From the NCBI RefSeq assembly GCF_030718085.1, contig NZ_JAVAJF010000002.1:434001-498000 (forward strand): DNA of 64,000 nucleotides, in the 5' to 3' direction. This stretch comes from Marinobacter sp. MDS2. Lineage in GTDB: Bacteria; Pseudomonadota; Gammaproteobacteria; Pseudomonadales; Oleiphilaceae. The notes under the pieces are model-generated. The model saw nothing but the letters and a program-made list of their open reading frames with translations. It was not told the origin of the DNA and did no database searches. The translations under genes were made by a program, and so were the position numbers. Within the stretch, counting starts at the first letter, position 1, and every line of letters starts with the position of its first letter. Positions 47,509-55,200 of the stretch are shown piece by piece.

Positions 47509-48051
47509 ATGCTGAAAATATACTACCTCCATGGCTTCGCCAGCCGCTTCGATACCACCAGCGACAAACTTAAAGCGCTCGCGAAGCTTGGCCCTGTCTA
47601 TGGTCACGACATCGATTACACTCAAGCCTCGGAAGACGTCATTGAAGATAGCCTGGACAAACTGATGCAAGTGAACCCGGACCTTCTGGTTGGGACCTCG
47701 ATGGGGGGATGGTTGGCGGGTATTCTGGGTGCCGAATCCGGCATTCCGTTTGTCGCCATCAACCCGGTGATGGATCCCGGTCACACTCTCAAGCCCTGGA
47801 TAGGGCAGGGTGTTTATCATCAGGGGCACGCCTATCAACTGACGGACGAAGTGGTTTCAAGCTACTATCCCTTCACCCACTATGGCAGCGGGCTTGTGTT
47901 GCTGGATCAGGGGGATGAACTGATTCCGTGGAACGACACCGTCAGGGCGCTTGGGGATTATTTTCCGGTTCATAGTTTTGAGGGCGGCAGCCATCGGTTT
48001 GAGCACACGGAAGAAGCGTTGAAGCTGATTCGGGAACATGTGAAGGATTGA
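47509..48051 (+). CDS. YqiA-like alpha/beta-fold hydrolase
   Basis: A 180-residue compact alpha/beta hydrolase. It has YLHGFASR near the start (oxyanion region), the nucleophile elbow VGTSMGGWLAG (Ser64), the acid in LDQGDELIPW and the histidine in GGSHRFEH. This is the layout of the YqiA/UPF0227 esterases. Substrate unknown. AGCGAAGGAA lies before the ATG. The HEPN gene follows after 39 bases in the same direction. Confidence 0.85.
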   Translation: MLKIYYLHGFASRFDTTSDKLKALAKLGPVYGHDIDYTQASEDVIEDSLDKLMQVNPDLLVGTSMGGWLAGILGAESGIPFVAINPVMDPGHTLKPWIGQGVYHQGHAYQLTDEVVSSYYPFTHYGSGLVLLDQGDELIPWNDTVRALGDYFPVHSFEGGSHRFEHTEEALKLIREHVKD

Positions 48052-48090
48052 AACCGAAAACCCGGACTGGATGAACGGACGGACCGAACC

Positions 48091-48741
48091 ATGAATTACG
48101 ACACTCTCAAACAGCGCCACCGTGATGAGCGAGACGGCTACCCTGCCAATCTCAGCCTGCGGGTTCATCGGTCGCTGAGCTGGTTACAGCGAGCAGAGCA
48201 ACTGGATGACCCGGATAGCCGGTTCATCTTTCTGTGGATTGCGTTCAACGCGGCCTATGCCACAGAGATCAACGAAGAATACCGGACGACAGAGAAAACC
48301 GCCTTCCGTGGTTTTTTGGAGAAGTTAGTCTCTCTTGATGCAGACAAACAGCTGGATGAGCTGACCTGGACAGAATTCCCCCGGAGTATTCGGGTACTTC
48401 TCAGCAATCGTTTTGTGTTTCAGCCCTTCTGGGACCATCAGAACGGAAAGCTCAGTGAGGACGAGTGGCAGGACCAGTTTGCCCGTGCAAAAGTCGCCGC
48501 TCAGTCAGCCTTGGGCTCAGAGGATACCGCGACGGTACTGGGCATTGCGCTTAGCCGGATCTACACCCTGCGAAATCAGTTGATACATGGCGGTGCTACT
48601 TGGGGCAGTAAGGTAAACCGGGAGCAGGTTCATGACTGTGTGGCCTTGATGAGCCAACTGGTTCCCGTCATTCTGACGATCATGATGGATCACTCCGAGA
48701 CACTGTGGGGCGATGCCTGTTATCCGGTAGTGAAGGAGTAG
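48091..48741 (+). CDS. HEPN-domain protein (ApeA-like HEPN), probable RNase-like
   Basis: A 216-residue protein. The C-terminal third contains YTLRNQLIHGGATWGSKVN, with the R-N-x3-H motif (Arg161, Asn162, His166) of HEPN ribonucleases, set in an all-helical domain with FLWIAFNAAYA near residues 47-57. HEPN proteins often serve as toxins or abortive-infection RNases in defence islands. No antitoxin-like nucleotidyltransferase is adjacent, so its partner, if any, is unknown. Confidence 0.8.
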   Translation: MNYDTLKQRHRDERDGYPANLSLRVHRSLSWLQRAEQLDDPDSRFIFLWIAFNAAYATEINEEYRTTEKTAFRGFLEKLVSLDADKQLDELTWTEFPRSIRVLLSNRFVFQPFWDHQNGKLSEDEWQDQFARAKVAAQSALGSEDTATVLGIALSRIYTLRNQLIHGGATWGSKVNREQVHDCVALMSQLVPVILTIMMDHSETLWGDACYPVVKE

Positions 48742-48818
48742 TGGGCGACGAGTAAATGCATGCCTTCTAGTCCGCTTCGGCCTGATCAATGTCCAAGGAA
48801 CGGTAAACAACCCACACT

Positions 48819-49403
48819 ATGATCTCTATGCCGCACTACCTGAAAAAACTGTTTTCCCGGGCGTATCGCCGTCAGCTTGCTGCTGAAGAACGCCAGAACG
48901 AGCTGCAGGCCCAGATTCAAGAGCATCTGGCGACACTTCCCAGATGTGAAGGACAAATACTGGTTGCCACTACCGAGAACCGGGATGAGGGCTTTTTCTG
49001 CGACGTGACGGTCCCGGCAAGAGTGTTGTTGGCCTGGGCAAGGGAAGACGCCGAGAGAACGGTGATTCAAAGCGTCAGTGCCCAAGCGGCGAGGGAGGTG
49101 CTGCCAATCTGGCTCGCCAATTCCACCTTCGACACACGCAAGGTGAGTCGGTTGCCGGAGGGCCATTTCGGCCTCGTTGAAGAGCGGATTAATGACTGGG
49201 TAACCGATGGAACCGCTACGGTGTATTGCCCGGAATGCGGCCATGAAGTCCAAGACGTTGCGATCACGAAGGCAAATGAAATGAGAGCTGGCAGGGCGTA
49301 CTACTGGTGGACAGACATCTGGAGCTGCCCCCGTGGTCACCTGTTACGCCAAAAAGACCAGGAAATCCGGTTTATATTGAAGCCTCACCGACAAAGAGGT
49401 TGA
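48819..49403 (+). CDS. Hypothetical protein with C-terminal zinc ribbon
   Basis: A 194-residue protein I do not recognise. The N-terminal 40 residues are basic and helical. The C-terminal part has CPECGHEV (about residue 140) and CPRGHLL (about 170), two cysteine clusters that could bind zinc. A second in-frame ATG at 48828 is an equally possible start, as neither has a clear ribosome site. It lies just ahead of the SOS operon but has its own promoter region. Confidence 0.65.
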   Translation: MISMPHYLKKLFSRAYRRQLAAEERQNELQAQIQEHLATLPRCEGQILVATTENRDEGFFCDVTVPARVLLAWAREDAERTVIQSVSAQAAREVLPIWLANSTFDTRKVSRLPEGHFGLVEERINDWVTDGTATVYCPECGHEVQDVAITKANEMRAGRAYYWWTDIWSCPRGHLLRQKDQEIRFILKPHRQRG

Positions 49404-49506
49404 TTCGGCTCAGACTCCTCCCGCCTTCCTGGCAGCTGCACTAGTCCGAGTATAGAACACTAGGCCCAATGATGGGTTGACCCAACCGTATTGTCTCGCC
49501 AAAATG

Positions 49507-49522
49507 CTGTATATTCAAACAG
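49507..49522 (+). promoter_or_regulatory. LexA box (SOS operator) of the umuD-umuC operon
   Basis: CTGTATATTCAAACAG fits the CTGT-N8-ACAG consensus exactly, 16 bases before the umuD start. DNA damage should induce the operon through LexA cleavage. Confidence 0.92.
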
Positions 49523-49537
49523 TATCCGGTGTAAAGC

Positions 49538-49981
49538 ATGTCCTGCATTCTGCTTGGTGACTACGAATCCGTCTCACGCCTGAACATCCCGATGTTTCTT
49601 GAACGGGTCTCGGCTGGCTTCCCATCGCCGGCGGAGGACTACGTTGAGAAAACCATTGACCTGAACGAGCTGTGTATTCAACACCCGGCTGCCACGTTTT
49701 TTGTGCGAGTGCAGGGAGAGTCTATGGTTGAGGCGGGCATCTATCCCGGCGATGTCCTGGTGGTGGACCGGTCGCTGAGGGCCAAGCACGGAGACATCAT
49801 CATCGCCAGCCTGGAAAGCGAGATGACGGTGAAGCAATTGCATTTGACGCCACCGCCCGTTCGGCTCCTTCCACGGAATTCAGCGTACCGGCCTATTACC
49901 GTCGAGGGCGATATGGTGATGGAGGTGTTTGGGGTGGTCACCAACGTCATCCGGTCACTCAAGCGGGGAGGGCAGGGATGA
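49538..49981 (+). CDS. umuD: UmuD-like DNA polymerase V subunit (LexA-type autopeptidase)
   Basis: A 147-residue S24-family autopeptidase. The cleavage region reads SAGFPSPAEDYVE with an Ala-Gly bond where E. coli UmuD has Cys-Gly. The catalytic serine is in VQGESMVEAGI (about residue 62) and the lysine in EMTVKQLHL (about 99). Cleaved UmuD' dimers join UmuC as polymerase V for error-prone lesion bypass. Under a LexA box; it overlaps the next gene by 4 bases. Confidence 0.96.
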   Translation: MSCILLGDYESVSRLNIPMFLERVSAGFPSPAEDYVEKTIDLNELCIQHPAATFFVRVQGESMVEAGIYPGDVLVVDRSLRAKHGDIIIASLESEMTVKQLHLTPPPVRLLPRNSAYRPITVEGDMVMEVFGVVTNVIRSLKRGGQG

Positions 49982-50727
49982 CACCTGAATCGGCAGTATC
50001 CTTTGCCACCGTAAGACGACGGTTCGATTTTCGCAGCATCGAGGTCGGACGCTGGGTGACGCCTCAGGAGCGGGACCGGGCAGCCGGCCGGTTCTATCAG
50101 GCGCTTTGTGATTTGATGACGATCCTGCGAGGACCGGAGCCATTGATCTCCCTGAGGAGCACGCTGGGCCTACAGTATGGCATCGGCGGCCGGTTGGGCG
50201 TGGCGGCGCACTACATTCCCGCCACCCGGCAACTGGCGCTGGCCAAGAACGCTGGTGCGGGTAGCCTCGCTCATGAATGGTTTCACGCCTTTGATCACTA
50301 CATGGGTGGCAAAGCTTACCGGAATGCCGGACCGTGCGGCTTCGCTTCCAGTGCCTGGCTGAACAGCGTAAGCAGTAAACCCCACCCACTGAATGAACGG
50401 CTAGGCGCCTGCTTCCAGGCCATCATGCTGACGGAGGGCGGCACAGCGCCGAGCACTTTGTTCCGAGCCGCCCAGGTGGCCGATCAGCACTTGAAAACGG
50501 TTTATTACGCCAAACCGGAGGAGCTGTGCGCTCGCGCCTTTGAAGCCTTCATTGAAGACAGCCAGCCGCGTAACCGATTTCTGGTAAACGGAACCGTTCA
50601 CTCTGATGAAGCCAAGGCGGGTCTGTATCCGCAGGGCGAGCATCGCCAGCGTATCAATGACGCCTTTCAGTATTACTTTGCCGCTCTCGGGGCTGCGCTG
50701 TATCGGGAACAGGCCAAAGCCGGATGA
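49978..50727 (+). CDS. HExxH metallopeptidase-like protein between umuD and umuC (LPD1/CLCA_X-like)
   Basis: A 249-residue protein whose centre reads SLAHEWFHAFDHYMGG, an HExxH zinc motif at His99-Glu100-His103. A similar core is seen in large polyvalent proteins of plasmids and phages (LPD1-like). It overlaps both umuD and umuC by 4 bases, so it is translated with polymerase V and under the same SOS control. I infer a role in the SOS or DNA-transfer response, perhaps as a protease, but no substrate is known to me. Confidence 0.8.
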   Translation: MTPESAVSFATVRRRFDFRSIEVGRWVTPQERDRAAGRFYQALCDLMTILRGPEPLISLRSTLGLQYGIGGRLGVAAHYIPATRQLALAKNAGAGSLAHEWFHAFDHYMGGKAYRNAGPCGFASSAWLNSVSSKPHPLNERLGACFQAIMLTEGGTAPSTLFRAAQVADQHLKTVYYAKPEELCARAFEAFIEDSQPRNRFLVNGTVHSDEAKAGLYPQGEHRQRINDAFQYYFAALGAALYREQAKAG

Positions 50728-52010
50728 GGAAGCCTGTGTTCGCCCTGGTGGACTGCAATAACTTCTATGCCTCCTGCGAGAAGCTGTTCCGTCCGGATCT
50801 TCGTCATACACCGGTTGTGGTGCTGTCCAACAACGACGGCTGCGTCGTCGCCCGTTCCAAAGAAGCCAAGGCGCTGGGGATCAAGATGGGCGTGCCGGTT
50901 CATCACATTAAACCGGAAATTCGCCGATACGGCATCCAGGTGTTCTCCTCCAACTACACCCTCTATGGCGACATGAGCCGGCGGGTGATGACGACTCTGG
51001 AAGCCCTGGCTCCCAAAGTGGATGTCTATTCCATCGATGAAGCCTTTCTGGACCTGACCGGCATTGACCGGGTGGTGTCCTTTGAGGACTTTGGGCGAGA
51101 GGTCAGGAACACGGTGTATCAGAACGCCGGCTTACCGGTCTGTGTGGGCATTGCTCCGACGCGAACCCTGGCCAAGCTGGCCAACCATGCCGCCAAGAAA
51201 TATCCAGCCACTGGAGGCGTGGTCGATCTGACGGACCCCGACAGGCAACGGCGGCTGATGGTGCGGGTACCGGTTGAGGAGGTTTGGGGTGTCGGGCGAA
51301 AACTCAGTGCCAGGCTTCAGGCCATGGGTATTGTCACGGCGTTACAACTAGCGGATACCCATCTGGCAACGCTCAGAAAACAGTTCTCTGTGGTGTTGGA
51401 ACGCACCGCCCGGGAGCTCAATGGCGTGCCCTGTGTTCCGTGGGAGGATGTGCCGGCCCCGAAGAAGCAAATCATGTGCTCGCGATCGTTTGGTCAGCCC
51501 CTTCAGAAATTGAGCGACCTGGAAGAAGCCGTGGCGCACTTTGCGACTCGCGCGACCGAGAAGCTACGGGGAGGCCAGCAGTATGCTGGGGAACTGATGG
51601 TGTTCATCCGAACCAACCCGTTCAAAACCGCAGCGCCGCAGTATTCACGCAGTGCCAGCGTGAAGCTCATCCAGCCCAGCCAGGACTCCCGGATTATTGT
51701 GCAGCAGGCTCTGAACCTGCTTAGACCGATGTATCGGGAAGGATTTGATTACGCCAAGGCCGGCGTAATGTTGGGGGAACTGGTGGGTGAGTCGGGTGTT
51801 CAGGAGGATCTCTTCCAAGCCGCGCAGGAGCAGGCGCCAGACAGTGGCAGATCGGAACGCCTGATGGCGGTGATGGATACCATCAACAGGAAGTCCAGGG
51901 CGACGGTCTACATGGCCAGAGAGGCCGGGTCTGCGGCCTATGCGATGCGGCGTGGGCATTTGTCGCCGGCGTATACGACAGATTGGGCAGCTTTACCCTG
52001 GGTAAAGTGA
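50724..52010 (+). CDS. umuC: DNA polymerase V catalytic subunit UmuC
   Basis: A 428-residue Y-family polymerase. It has ALVDCNNFYASCEKLFRPDL (first catalytic aspartate), VYSIDEAFLDLTG (Asp-Glu pair), the helix-hairpin-helix VWGVGRKLSARLQAMGI, and the UmuC C-terminal domain ending in TDWAALPWVK. It performs mutagenic translesion synthesis with UmuD'. Island-borne umuDC sets are common on mobile elements. The HNH gene converges on it with only 4 bases between stops. Confidence 0.97.
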   Translation: MRKPVFALVDCNNFYASCEKLFRPDLRHTPVVVLSNNDGCVVARSKEAKALGIKMGVPVHHIKPEIRRYGIQVFSSNYTLYGDMSRRVMTTLEALAPKVDVYSIDEAFLDLTGIDRVVSFEDFGREVRNTVYQNAGLPVCVGIAPTRTLAKLANHAAKKYPATGGVVDLTDPDRQRRLMVRVPVEEVWGVGRKLSARLQAMGIVTALQLADTHLATLRKQFSVVLERTARELNGVPCVPWEDVPAPKKQIMCSRSFGQPLQKLSDLEEAVAHFATRATEKLRGGQQYAGELMVFIRTNPFKTAAPQYSRSASVKLIQPSQDSRIIVQQALNLLRPMYREGFDYAKAGVMLGELVGESGVQEDLFQAAQEQAPDSGRSERLMAVMDTINRKSRATVYMAREAGSAAYAMRRGHLSPAYTTDWAALPWVK

Positions 52011-52014
52011 CCCG

Positions 52015-52662
52015 TTAAGTGGAGCGAGGTAGCTGCAGTAATGCTTTTATGTCGTCAGGGCTCTGTTCTTTGCCGCCATAGTGCAGTGCTGCGTGGCAGT
52101 TCGGGCATACCGGGATCAGGTCATTAATGGGATCTACTTCATACTGCTCGCCGATTTTCGAGATCGGGACAATATGATGGACGTGTATGAAGCCTTGAAA
52201 GTCCGCTCCATAGGTTTGCGCAAAATCGAAGCCGCAGATCAGACAAGCCGAGCCGTGGTGTTCGATACAAGCGGCCCTGGCTGCAGGGCTTCGTTCATAA
52301 CGGTTTACAGTAACGGACCTCCGAGCGCCCTCCCAGACTGAATCGGGAACTTCTTCCGGTATCGAAGCCGTTTGTTCATCCAGCGCTAGGGCGACCACAG
52401 TGAACCCGAGCTCTTCGAGTTTTGGGACAACGGTGGCAAGACCACCGGAAAACTGCTTAGACGACAATGGCGTGCCAAATTGATAGCCGTGTGCGGCACC
52501 AACAATGGCTTTGGAGTCGTAGCTTCTCCCGCCATGAATAAGTGCAAAGGTGCGGGCTTTGCCAAAACCGTAACGCTTTAGAAACACCTCTTGTCCCAGC
52601 TGGTCGTACTCGGCTATCGCCTCCAGGACGGCCTTGGGATCATTTAGGTCTTTCAAACTCAT
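52015..52662 (-). CDS. ScoMcrA-like HNH endonuclease
   Basis: A 215-residue protein from the ATG at 52662, chosen for AAAGGA 8 bases upstream; the frame is open to 52785. Residues 1-92 match the N-terminal domain of ScoMcrA: LNDPKAVLEAIAEYDQLGQEVFLKRYGFG and GRSYDSKAIVGAAHGYQFG. Residues 120-215 form an HNH nuclease: ACLICGF, VHHIVPIS, and CPNCHAALH, with zinc cysteines 140, 143, 186, 189 and general-base His162/163. ScoMcrA cleaves methylated or phosphorothioated DNA; this shorter protein keeps the recognition-like domain and the nuclease only. It lies 289 bases downstream of a second nuclease. Confidence 0.9.
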   Translation of the reverse strand: MSLKDLNDPKAVLEAIAEYDQLGQEVFLKRYGFGKARTFALIHGGRSYDSKAIVGAAHGYQFGTPLSSKQFSGGLATVVPKLEELGFTVVALALDEQTASIPEEVPDSVWEGARRSVTVNRYERSPAARAACIEHHGSACLICGFDFAQTYGADFQGFIHVHHIVPISKIGEQYEVDPINDLIPVCPNCHAALHYGGKEQSPDDIKALLQLPRST

Positions 52663-52951
52663 GGGACGAATCCTTTCAATTAGACGTTCACCGAAATACA
52701 CCATGCCATGATAACGCGTGACTGTGCAGACAAGTTTATTTCCTTCGATCGTCAGTAATCCACCGTCGAATCCAGTCCAAAGCACCTTCTGATGGCTGAA
52801 TTACGCACACCGCGAACCTCTCCAAGCACCACGTCTTGTTCTGATACTCAAGCGATCTGGTTAAACGCTCTGGGTGGACCATTCGGATTAAACGTAGACT
52901 GGAGACAGGTAACGTAATACCCTGCCTCCATTTCATCTTGCTGTAGCTGAG

Positions 52952-53878
52952 CTATCCTAGCTGTGTTAAGTCTTCAATAAACTCATCGCGGCTAGGATAG
53001 ATGACTCCAACGTTGCAGTGTCTTAGATAATCTAATAAATCTTTGCGTGGCATTTCTGGAACTAATACTGCTTTTCTTGGCCTTGACTCAATGAAACGCT
53101 CATAGTCCATTAACTGACCAACAGCACTTCGTAGATACTCTCTTGCTGTGGAGCCTTTTGCTTCTATTAGAAGGTTGTCAGAATGGTCAAATATATCAGT
53201 AAATAGAGGTTTTTCCTCGCCTTTTGGTTTTATTTTGAGGCGTTCAAGAATGATTCCATTCTCCTTCTTCCATTTTACGTATTCTGTTACTAATGAAGAC
53301 TCCCTTCTTTCTGCAGTAACCTCACCTTTGGCCGGAGTGTAGTAAGCCCTTTCAGTGTGGTTGTTTTCGATAGGCACGGTATCAGTCGTAGTTTCATCCG
53401 GTATGATCGGTAGGCCTTTGGAGTATTCTGGGGTCCTGTTCAGAGGCTTTAACCGAAACTTGATAACCTTTCTTAAGGCGCCTGTCCCTTTTTTGCCGTC
53501 CGGTCCATCCGTTTCGTAATAGTCGACGAGCTTAAACTGTCCCTCATAAGACACGGGTTTTCCTTTTGATGTGCCTAGAAATAGATGCAGTTCCTTGCCA
53601 AGCCTTTCGTGCTCGAGGATCGCCTTGTTACCCCTCTGAAATATTTGGTCGCCGTCTTGACCTTCACCGCAATAGTGGAAGTAGCCATCCTGAAACCAAC
53701 CGTCGTAGTAGCCATACTGTTCGCCAGCGGTTGGCGTGCTAAACAGCATTACGATTTTTTCGACAGATGAAGGGCTAATACCGCTTCGGATTTGTCCCCC
53801 GATTGCTTCGTGGAGGTCGCTACGCTTGATTGTGCTACCGACTTTCAGATCTGGGAAGTGTTTTTCTAAGATATTCAT
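52952..53878 (-). CDS. SRA-like domain plus PD-(D/E)xK endonuclease (modification-dependent restriction type)
   Basis: A 308-residue protein. Residues 40-145 read like an SRA/YDG domain: GYYDGWFQDGYFHYCGEGQDGDQIFQRGNKAI, the fold that flips out modified cytosine. Residues 190-300 are a PD-(D/E)xK nuclease, with Asp228 in FTDIFD and Glu239-Ala-Lys241 in LLIEAKGST. There is no methyltransferase gene nearby, as expected for a modification-dependent enzyme. It has clearly lower GC than its neighbours. GAGG precedes the ATG. It lies between the HNH nuclease and the WYL-Argonaute pair on the same strand as the WYL gene. Confidence 0.88.
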   Translation of the reverse strand: MNILEKHFPDLKVGSTIKRSDLHEAIGGQIRSGISPSSVEKIVMLFSTPTAGEQYGYYDGWFQDGYFHYCGEGQDGDQIFQRGNKAILEHERLGKELHLFLGTSKGKPVSYEGQFKLVDYYETDGPDGKKGTGALRKVIKFRLKPLNRTPEYSKGLPIIPDETTTDTVPIENNHTERAYYTPAKGEVTAERRESSLVTEYVKWKKENGIILERLKIKPKGEEKPLFTDIFDHSDNLLIEAKGSTAREYLRSAVGQLMDYERFIESRPRKAVLVPEMPRKDLLDYLRHCNVGVIYPSRDEFIEDLTQLG

Positions 53879-54207
53879 AAATACTACCTCAAAATTACAA
53901 TTAAAAGAGACATCAAAAAATCACATCTTTTAGTATGGTGTTTTTCTTGAGGATTGCAAGCCTTGGTCTGATTTTGGTGAAATTTTCCAGGGGGTGATCG
54001 ATATAGTGCTTTTGAGGGCCCTGTAAAACCTGTAGTTAGAACAGACAATTCGAGGGCCGAGAAGGGCAGTAGTGGTGCAGCCGTTGTTAAAGTGCCTTGA
54101 AACTCAAGGTAGTAACGGTGTCTACAGTTAGTTGACGTCCAGTAGCATCGGTAATTTTTTACAAGTTGATCGCCTCAATTTGTAGCTCACGCCGATTGAT
54201 TCGTTGG
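53879..54207. other. AT-rich gene-free region between nuclease and WYL regulator
   Basis: About 330 bases with no coding frame I can support. It contains CCTTGA-aac-TCAAGG at 54095-54109, nested inside a wider CCGTT...AACGG pair (54081-54117), a possible RNA hairpin, and a promoter for the nuclease. Confidence 0.5.
53930..53959 (-). promoter_or_regulatory. Candidate sigma-70 promoter of the SRA nuclease gene
   Basis: On the minus strand TTGCAA is followed after 18 bases by TACTAA, about 55 bases before the start codon. Moderate match only. Confidence 0.45.
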
Positions 54208-55083
54208 TCAGAGAATCAGGTCTTTCAGCGTATGCCGATTGGCCAAAGCCAATTGATGAGCTTTCGGGTTAGCCCGGGTTTGTGCGGGCGTACCAATCTT
54301 TAGTGCAATGGCCATATACATTACTAGGGGCGAACGCACCCATATTCGTAGCGTATTGTCGGGCTCCATAGCGTAGTCATCAGCCACCAGTTGTTGTTGC
54401 TCCGGCTGCAGCGCGGGATTAGGTGTCAGTACCATCTCAACTTCTTTAAACCATTCAATATCATTGGACGGTTTCCCCAACTCCAGGCGTTCGCCTTCCA
54501 AATCGGGCACATCGACGAACCGGTGTAGCATGAAGTCCTTGAAAACCCGGTCTCGCTCGCAAAATGCCCGGACATGCCAGCGACCGTCGGCAAACACCAG
54601 TGTGTGAGGGGCAATCAGCCGCTCTTCGCCACAAGGGTTGGCGAAGGATCGATAACACACATTGATACGCTGGCCCTCACGAACTGCCTGCAAGATGACG
54701 CGAACGATCTCGGGATTAACGGGGCGAGTTAGGGATGGCAATCTGTCTATTGGGGCTCGCCCTGTTTGCAGGGCGTAGAAATAGTTGTTGTGTATGGATT
54801 CACTGTGCAGCAAATTCAGATACTCATGTACCTCACCGTGACTGAAACTGGGCCGAAACTGCGGTTCGAGGACGTAGCCCCTTGTCTGGCTGCAGTGACG
54901 GATATTATCTGGTACCGCTCTTTGGTATGACTTGATGATTTCTGAAGCTTTGCTTCGGCCAATGGCAAACGCCACTTTAAGATGGTTAGTCGTGAGACGC
55001 CCTTCCCAAAGGGCAACAACTTCGATCAGGTGGAACTGAGCAACGCGCTCCCAGGTAAGTGCTGTGTCGATGTTTGCATCCAT
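54208..55083 (-). CDS. BrxR/CapW-type WYL-domain transcriptional regulator
   Basis: A 291-residue protein. An N-terminal winged helix (WERVAQFHLIEVVALWEGRLTTNHLKVAFAIGRSKASEIIKSYQ) is followed by the WYL domain (about residues 120-195, with NVCYRSF, IAPHTLVFADGRWHVRAFC and FKDFMLHRF) and a WCX-type C-terminus. Length and layout match BrxR/CapW, which repress phage-defence operons and respond to infection. The start at 55083 is favoured by this homology and because a palindromic operator lies upstream; the frame is open to 55161, which would put that palindrome inside the gene. Divergent from the Argonaute gene. Confidence 0.88.
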   Translation of the reverse strand: MDANIDTALTWERVAQFHLIEVVALWEGRLTTNHLKVAFAIGRSKASEIIKSYQRAVPDNIRHCSQTRGYVLEPQFRPSFSHGEVHEYLNLLHSESIHNNYFYALQTGRAPIDRLPSLTRPVNPEIVRVILQAVREGQRINVCYRSFANPCGEERLIAPHTLVFADGRWHVRAFCERDRVFKDFMLHRFVDVPDLEGERLELGKPSNDIEWFKEVEMVLTPNPALQPEQQQLVADDYAMEPDNTLRIWVRSPLVMYMAIALKIGTPAQTRANPKAHQLALANRHTLKDLIL

Positions 55084-55108
55084 ATAAACACACGGGTCTG
55101 CTTGAAAT

Positions 55109-55136
55109 TTGGACAGATTGTAAATCTGTTCAGTAT
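55109..55136 (+). promoter_or_regulatory. Argonaute promoter with a palindromic operator between -35 and -10
   Basis: TTGGAC (55109-55114) and CAGTAT (55131-55136) are 16 bases apart. The perfect palindrome ACAGATT-GTA-AATCTGT occupies 55113-55129, filling the spacer. A WYL dimer bound here would block RNA polymerase. Promoter assignment is by pattern only. Confidence 0.65.
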
Positions 55137-55200
55137 CGCATGATCGGCAGCGCTTCGGCATCCTCAGGACGACTAGTTAATTCGAAAGGGATGCACTGAT

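Noticed and set aside
52663..52951. Small frames between the two nuclease genes, including an N-terminal extension of the HNH gene to 52785
   Set aside because: The added residues do not match the ScoMcrA-like N-terminus and the ATG at 52662 has a good ribosome site. I see no gene in this 289-base gap.
55084..55161. N-terminal extension of the WYL regulator with a CRSC motif
   Set aside because: Only one C-x2-C pair is present, BrxR-type proteins begin near the MDANID start, and the extension would cover the palindromic operator.
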